A DNA stretch of 64,000 nucleotides from Lantana camara (Eukaryota; Streptophyta; Magnoliopsida; Lamiales; Verbenaceae). The translations under genes and the position numbers were made by a program. Below the pieces are notes generated by a model. It ran no database searches. It was given only the letters and a program-made list of their open reading frames with translations, and was not told the DNA's origin. The stretch spans positions 86,451,501 to 86,515,500 of the forward strand of contig CM074862.1 of the NCBI GenBank assembly GCA_037501455.1, given 5' to 3'. This document shows positions 59,330-64,000 of the stretch, piece by piece; positions within the stretch are counted from its first letter, which is position 1; each line of letters opens with the position of its first letter.

Positions 59330-60018
59330 GCACCGGTATTAGCACTTCCCGAGGGCACTGAAGGATACAAGGTTTATACGGACGCCTCGAAAGAAGGGTT
59401 GGGATGTGTTTTGATGCAGAATGGTAAGATGATAGCTTATGCCTCGAGGAAATTGAAAGATCATGAACAGAATTATCCCACTCACGATCTCGAGCTTGCA
59501 GCATTGATCTTTGCTTTGGGAAAGTGGAGACACTATCTCTACGGAGTTTCTTTTGAGATCTTTTCCGACCACAAGAGCCTCCAGTATTTGTTTTCTCAGA
59601 AGGAATTAAACAAGAGACAGAGGCGTTGGATGGAGATGTTGGCGGATTATGAGTGTACGATTCGATACCATCCAGGAAGGGCCAACGTGGTCGCGGATGC
59701 GCTTAGTAGGAAAGCTAGCGTGTCAAGTGTTAAAGTGGAAACTATGGATGAATCTGAGTCTTTCAAGCTAAGAGCTAGTATTCGGAATATCATGGTTCAA
59801 CCGGATCTTCAGCAGAGATTGTTTGAAGCTCAGAAAGTGGATTTCGAGGTTCAGAGGTTAGTGCAGAAAGCTAGAAATGATTCAGAGAGTCCGTTCGGAT
59901 TTGATGACACCGGGCTTCTAAGGTTTAAGAACAGAGTTGTGGTTCCAGAAGAGTTGAGACGGTTGATAATGGAAGAAGCTCATCGGTCAGGGTATTCGAT
60001 ACATCTCGGGGAGAAATA
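59330..60018 (+). pseudogene. Family D pol fragment: RNase H and integrase zinc-binding start
   Basis: From 59330 the open frame has RNase H motifs: [11 protein letters not shown] (Asp), [10 protein letters not shown] (Glu), IFSDHKSL (Asp) and [10 protein letters not shown] (Asp), then a linker and the first integrase His pair ([11 protein letters not shown]). All four catalytic acids are kept. No RT precedes it because of the deletion. A one-base frameshift at 60012-60020 separates it from the integrase frame, causing TAA at 60017-60019. Confidence 0.85.
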
Positions 60019-60020
60019 AG

Positions 60021-61273
60021 ATGTATAAGGACTTAAAGAAATTTTATTGGTGGAATGGACTTAAACGGGATGTGATCAACTTCGTGAGACATTGCTTGAC
60101 TTGCCAAGTGGTGAAAGCAGAGCATCAGAAGCCATCAGGGCTACTGCAACCGTTACCTATTCCAGAATGGAAATGGCAGCAAGTGGCGATGGATTTCGTT
60201 ACGGGTCTTCCACGAGTGAAAGGTGGTTTAGATGGAATTTGGGTGATTGTGGATAGATTAACGAAATCAGCACATTTTCTGGTTGTTCGGATGTCGGATA
60301 AGGTACCTAAGTTGGCAAAGAAGTATGTTGATGAGATTGTTCGACTTCATGGTGTGCCGGTCAGTATTGTATTAGATCGGGATCCGAGGTTCACTTCTAG
60401 ATTTTGGCAAGAATTACAAAGGAATCTGGGCACAAGGCTTCAATTCAGCACAGCTTTCCATCCTCAGACGGACGGGCAATCGGAGAGATTAATTAAATAT
60501 TTGGAGGATATGTTGAGAGCATGTGCATTGGATTTTTCGAGTTCGTGGAACGAGCAATTGCCTTTGATTGAATTTGCTTATAATAACAGCTTTCAAGCAT
60601 CGATAGAAATGGCTCCATATGAGGCTCTCTACGGACAGAAATGCAGGTCACCGTTGTTCTTTGATTTGGAAGAATGGAATTGGACCAAGCAAGAAGGTGT
60701 GAAACGAGGGGAGAATAAGGAAAAACCCTCTAAGGCCGTGCAAGAAGCAATTGATAAGGTCCAAATAATTAGACAACGGATGAAAGCAGCCCAGGATAGA
60801 CAAAAAAGCTATGCTGATCACCGAATGAAATATCTTAAGTTTGAGGTTGGTGATAGGGTGTTCTTGAAAGCCTCACCTCGTAAAGGATTTTCGAGGATTG
60901 GAAAATGAGGGAAATTGAATCCTCGGTATTTAGGACGGTATGAGATTCTTGAGAAAATTGGAGATACGGCCTACCGTTTGGACTTACCCCCTAGTTTGAC
61001 CGGAATTCATAATGTATTTCATGTGTCTCAGCTTCGGAAATATTATCCGGATGAAACCGAAGTCATACCGGTCGAGGAAGTGGAGTTAGAACCGAATCTC
61101 ACCTTCGTTCAGAAGCCGATTAAGATATTGGATCGTAATTTCAGGAGCTTCGAAATCGGCAGATCCCACTAGTTAAAGTTTTATGGAGAAGTGACAAAAC
61201 AGAAGAGGCTACGTGGGAGACGGAGGATAAAGTGAGGAAATTCCATCCCGAGTTGTTTCCGAGCGATCAATGA
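60021..61273 (+). pseudogene. Family D integrase with C-terminal chromodomain-like tail, broken
   Basis: The frame starts MYKDLKKFYWW and has the zinc-site Cys pair CLTC. The D,D-35-E core follows: MDFVTGLP (Asp), LDRDPRFTSRFW (Asp), and PQTDGQSERLIKYLEDMLR (Glu). TGA at 60906-60908 lies in the GKLNPRYLG region, where Arg is usual. A frameshift near 61150 precedes the final segment (PLVKVLW, EEATWE), ending at TGA 61271-61273. This order, with a short chromodomain-like end, fits plant chromovirus-type Ty3/gypsy elements. Integrase inserts element DNA into chromosomes. Confidence 0.88.
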
Positions 61274-61305
61274 ATCCGAGGACGGATTCTTTTAAGGGGG
61301 AGAGG
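61272..61305 (+). promoter_or_regulatory. Pre-PPT hairpin and polypurine tract, family D
   Basis: Perfect stem GAATCCG / CGGATTC with loop AGGA (61272-61289), then TTTT and AAGGGGGAGAGG (61294-61305). The stem begins inside the pol stop codon (TGA at 61271). Confidence 0.85.
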
Positions 61306-62580
61306 TTGTGACGCCCCGATATTTCGGCCGTACAGGTATGACGTAAGTGTTTACCAAATTGCGTGAAATAATTAATTATACGTGTTTTATGTATTTAATT
61401 TATATTTTAATTATATTAAATGTTAATTATTTTATTTAATGTTATTAATATTAAATATATTTATATAATATAATATATTTATATATAAATAAATAAATAT
61501 ATATATATATATATATATCACTGTGCACGTGTGCATGAATATAATTATGCATGCATAATTAGTTATATATCATATATGCATGCATGTATTCATTATATAT
61601 ATATATATATGAACTCGTAACGAAGATTCGAGTTTAGTAAACTTACCCTTATATTTTTCTAACGTCATTTGAACCTCCGAAATTCAACCGAAAAACGAAA
61701 CGGCAACAAAATTGACCCTTTGTTACTAAAATGGCCATATCTCATCCAATCTTTAACCAAATTAACCATGGTTGGAGGCTATGGAACCCTAACTCAACCA
61801 CCTAACCTGATATACTATGCCCTAACCGAACTAACCCTCCCACAAACCACAAACTTCAGCTAAAGTCACTGCTTTCCAGTTTCTTCCCGTAACCTAGCTT
61901 TCCTTGGAGATTTTGGAGCTCAAATCTCATCCAATCCACATCCAATCATCGAGGTAAGCTTAGATATGTTATGTACATTCAATATGAGTCATTTTCATCT
62001 ATTCATCCCTAAATTTGATCATGGTTTCATGCATTTTTGGTTGATCTTGCAATATAGTCGATTTTGAGCATTGATGTTGATCTTCCTCGATTCTTAATGG
62101 ATTTGAATGATTCCAAGCCTGAAAGTGACTATTTTGATGTCTTCTTCTCATTTATGATCATTAATTTTATGGTAGTTGAGGTATTTATAAGATATCATTT
62201 ATGGCTCTTTGAAAAATTTTGAAGAATGGTCACGTACGACAGCCTTTCAGGTCTGATCTCTTTTGGGACTGATATGTATGTTGAATTTGGTGTTGTGTTG
62301 CTGCGTTTTGGATAGATTAAGTGACCTGAACATGTTGAGTTGAAGGAGATCAGTCATGCCCTGTTTTTTCGTTGATTTTGGCCCTGTTTCGGACTGATTT
62401 CCACTGCGTTGATTGCTGTCCCTTTTTCCTTGCTTTTCTGCTATAATTTCAGTCGTGGGGGAGGGAAATTTTGGTGTCAGTTGGCTGCTAGATCTTCTGC
62501 TTTACCTGTGTGTTAGCTGCTGCTGCATTGTCATGAAAGAAAACAGGGGAATGTCTGCGTGAATTTTGCTGCTTTGCGAA

Positions 62581-62734
62581 GGTCGCGCCTGCGACCGATT
62601 TGCTTGTATTTGGAGTCGCGCCCGCGACTCATATTTAAGCTGCTCACGTATTCAGAAATTAGAGGAAAATTTGGCTGAAAATAGGGTAGCCGCCGCTACC
62701 ATTTCATGAAGAAAATGGGTCGCGGCCGCGACCC
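62581..62734 (+). promoter_or_regulatory. Palindrome cluster in family D LTR
   Basis: Four dyads: GGTCGCGCCTGCGACC (62581-62596), GAGTCGCGCCCGCGACTC (62613-62630), GGTAGCCGCCGCTACC (62685-62700) and the perfect GGGTCGCGGCCGCGACCC (62717-62734). Arms differ from those of A, B and C and partly among themselves, yet each is self-paired. Confidence 0.8.
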
Positions 62735-63491
62735 GTGCTCTTTCTGGAAATAACTTTCAGCTTTAAAACTATTATGCATGGTTTTAATCTACTTCCTAAT
62801 TCTCAATGTTTGCATGCAGAGGCATTTATTGCATTTGTTTTATCAAGTATATGCATGCATAATTGTTTCTTTTGTGTGATGTACATGTGCTGTACGTGCA
62901 ATTTATATGTATATATATATATATTATTAATGTAGGTCTAATATTATATATCATTGCATGCATTTTCTTTAGGTACATATATATATATATAAATGTAATA
63001 AATGCATGCATGATTATATGTAATATAATATAATTATATATATATATATAGATAATTTGCATGCATGGGAATTAATCTACGTGTATATATATATATATAT
63101 ATATATATGATTATTATATTTTAAATGTTATTTGAATTAATTGATTTTAGAATTTAAGTGTTACTTTAATTTGTGTTATTTAATTTCCGAACATGACTTG
63201 AATGATTCCATTTGCCTATTTTCTAATTATGAACTTGTTATACTACATGTTATATTCGTTATTTGTAATTCGTGGATCAATTTGATTTAAATGTGAAGGT
63301 TATAAACTTGAATGACTTTAAACGTTTCTTGAAATGAATGAAATGAACGTTTATATGTCTTTATGACATTAATAGTGCACATGAACATGTTTATTACATA
63401 ACATACTCTCTCATGCACTCATATCATGATCCTTTCATTGCCGAGCGTCTTGATTGGTCATTTTGAGTCTCACTTCACCTTTCTTGCACAG

Positions 63492-63556
63492 ATTTTGATC
63501 CCGTTGGAGACGAGGCCGGTCCGTGAGGCTCTTGTGCTTCTTTTTGACTGTTTAAG
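63492..63556 (+). other. Candidate 65-nt leader exon inside family D LTR
   Basis: TTCTTGCACAG precedes it and AAG-GTGGGT ends it. Same length as the family B exon. Confidence 0.45.
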
Positions 63557-63827
63557 GTGGGTTTTTCTTCTATGTAGATATAAGACCCTATATATACCTT
63601 CAATGTGAAAGTTTTCGACCAAAAATTATATATATGTAGAGAGTCGTTTTAAAGAGTAAATGTTTTCAATGTAAAGCCTTATTTTATAAACCCTACCTAA
63701 TGTTTTGGCGAGAAATGATCGAATGCACGAATGGGGCCCAGGGACTTAGTGTGAGTGGCTATCCGGGGAGGCATGGGCTGACGGTGATCCCTCACACTAG
63801 TTCCACCAATGAACAGTGTAACCGGAC

Positions 63828-63846
63828 CTCGTTAGGAGTTAGCGAG
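63828..63846 (+). promoter_or_regulatory. Stem-loop in family D LTR matching the A/B AGGAGGTTT hairpin
   Basis: Stem CTCGTTA / TAGCGAG around GGAGT. One position pairs as T with G, which would be a wobble pair in RNA but a mismatch in DNA. Confidence 0.5.
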
Positions 63847-64000
63847 GAATGGACGCTGAGCGCCATCTGGGGAGTCATGTAACCCCTTTTGGTCAATGAA
63901 TGAGTGGTCGGGCCTTGCAAACCCACCACCAACCCGGAGGAAGAAGGTGCAAATGTTAATGATTGAGCACAAAAGAATGTTTGCATGAAAAGAAAGAATG

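Larger units (their letters stand above)
59229..64000 (+). mobile_element. Ty3/gypsy element, family D, with large internal deletion; continues past the window
   Basis: A 5' LTR stub (59229-59324) is fused to RNase H, then integrase, a polypurine tract and a 3' LTR from 61307. The stub and the start of the 3' LTR are nearly identical (TTTCGGCCGTACAGGTATGA), so the missing part (rest of 5' LTR, primer site, gag, protease, RT) was deleted after insertion or the copy inserted rearranged. The right end and target duplication lie beyond 64000; the left flank is TGTAC (59224-59228). Confidence 0.88.
61307..64000 (+). repeat. Family D 3' LTR (cut by the window end)
   Basis: Starts TGTGACGCCCCG. Contents in order: very AT-rich part with TA runs (61430-61615); donor-like GAG-GTAAGC at 61951; palindromes 62581-62734; more TA runs (62905-63110); candidate exon 63492-63556; GC-rich module from about 63715. 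The order is that of the A, B and C LTRs. No LTR end is seen by 64000. Confidence 0.85.

Overview
The window is plant nuclear DNA, most likely from a eudicot. It holds spliced genes with GT-AG introns, a plant-type B3 gene, a RING-H2 gene and several classes of plant transposon. There are no operons, ribosome binding sites or CRISPR arrays. Only two ordinary host genes are visible: a three-exon B3-domain gene (11684-13505, +) and a single-exon RING-H2 ubiquitin-ligase gene (16687-17574, -). Almost everything else is mobile DNA.

Left part (1243-10752): one 9.5-kb Mutator-like element (MULE) with degenerate terminal inverted repeats and a perfect 9-bp target duplication (AAGGTTCAA). It carries a three-exon transposase on + and a four-exon DUF1985/Ulp1-protease-like gene on -, so the two genes run towards each other. 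Between their 3' ends lies a 2.7-kb inverted repeat made of 121-bp tandem units. The transposase has two in-frame stops. The protease gene has a frameshift and an Asn where the catalytic Asp is expected.

Right part (about 19377-64000): nested insertions. The base layer is a decayed L1-type LINE on - (19377-21573 and 57790-59228). A reverse-oriented solo LTR (family C) sits in it. Inside the solo LTR is a 33-kb tandem array of a gag-only LTR retrotransposon (family A), with five LTRs and four internal regions but only one target duplication, ATACC. Inside the fourth unit is a young, complete gag-only element (family B, 44852-51445, duplication GAAAT). A fourth, internally deleted Ty3/gypsy element (family D, 59229 to beyond the window end) also entered the LINE and keeps only RNase H, integrase and a 3' LTR.

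The most interesting signal is structural. Families A to D differ in sequence but share one LTR layout: a splice-donor-like site, a cluster of short GC-centred palindromes, a candidate 65-81-nt exon, and then a further hairpin (clear in A, B and D). A, B and D also have a hairpin directly before the polypurine tract. In the hairpins the arm sequences differ between families while the pairing is kept, which is what selection for a structure would produce. A and B carry gag without pol, and D carries part of pol without gag. Shared ends and structures may let one enzyme set mobilise several families; this is inference.
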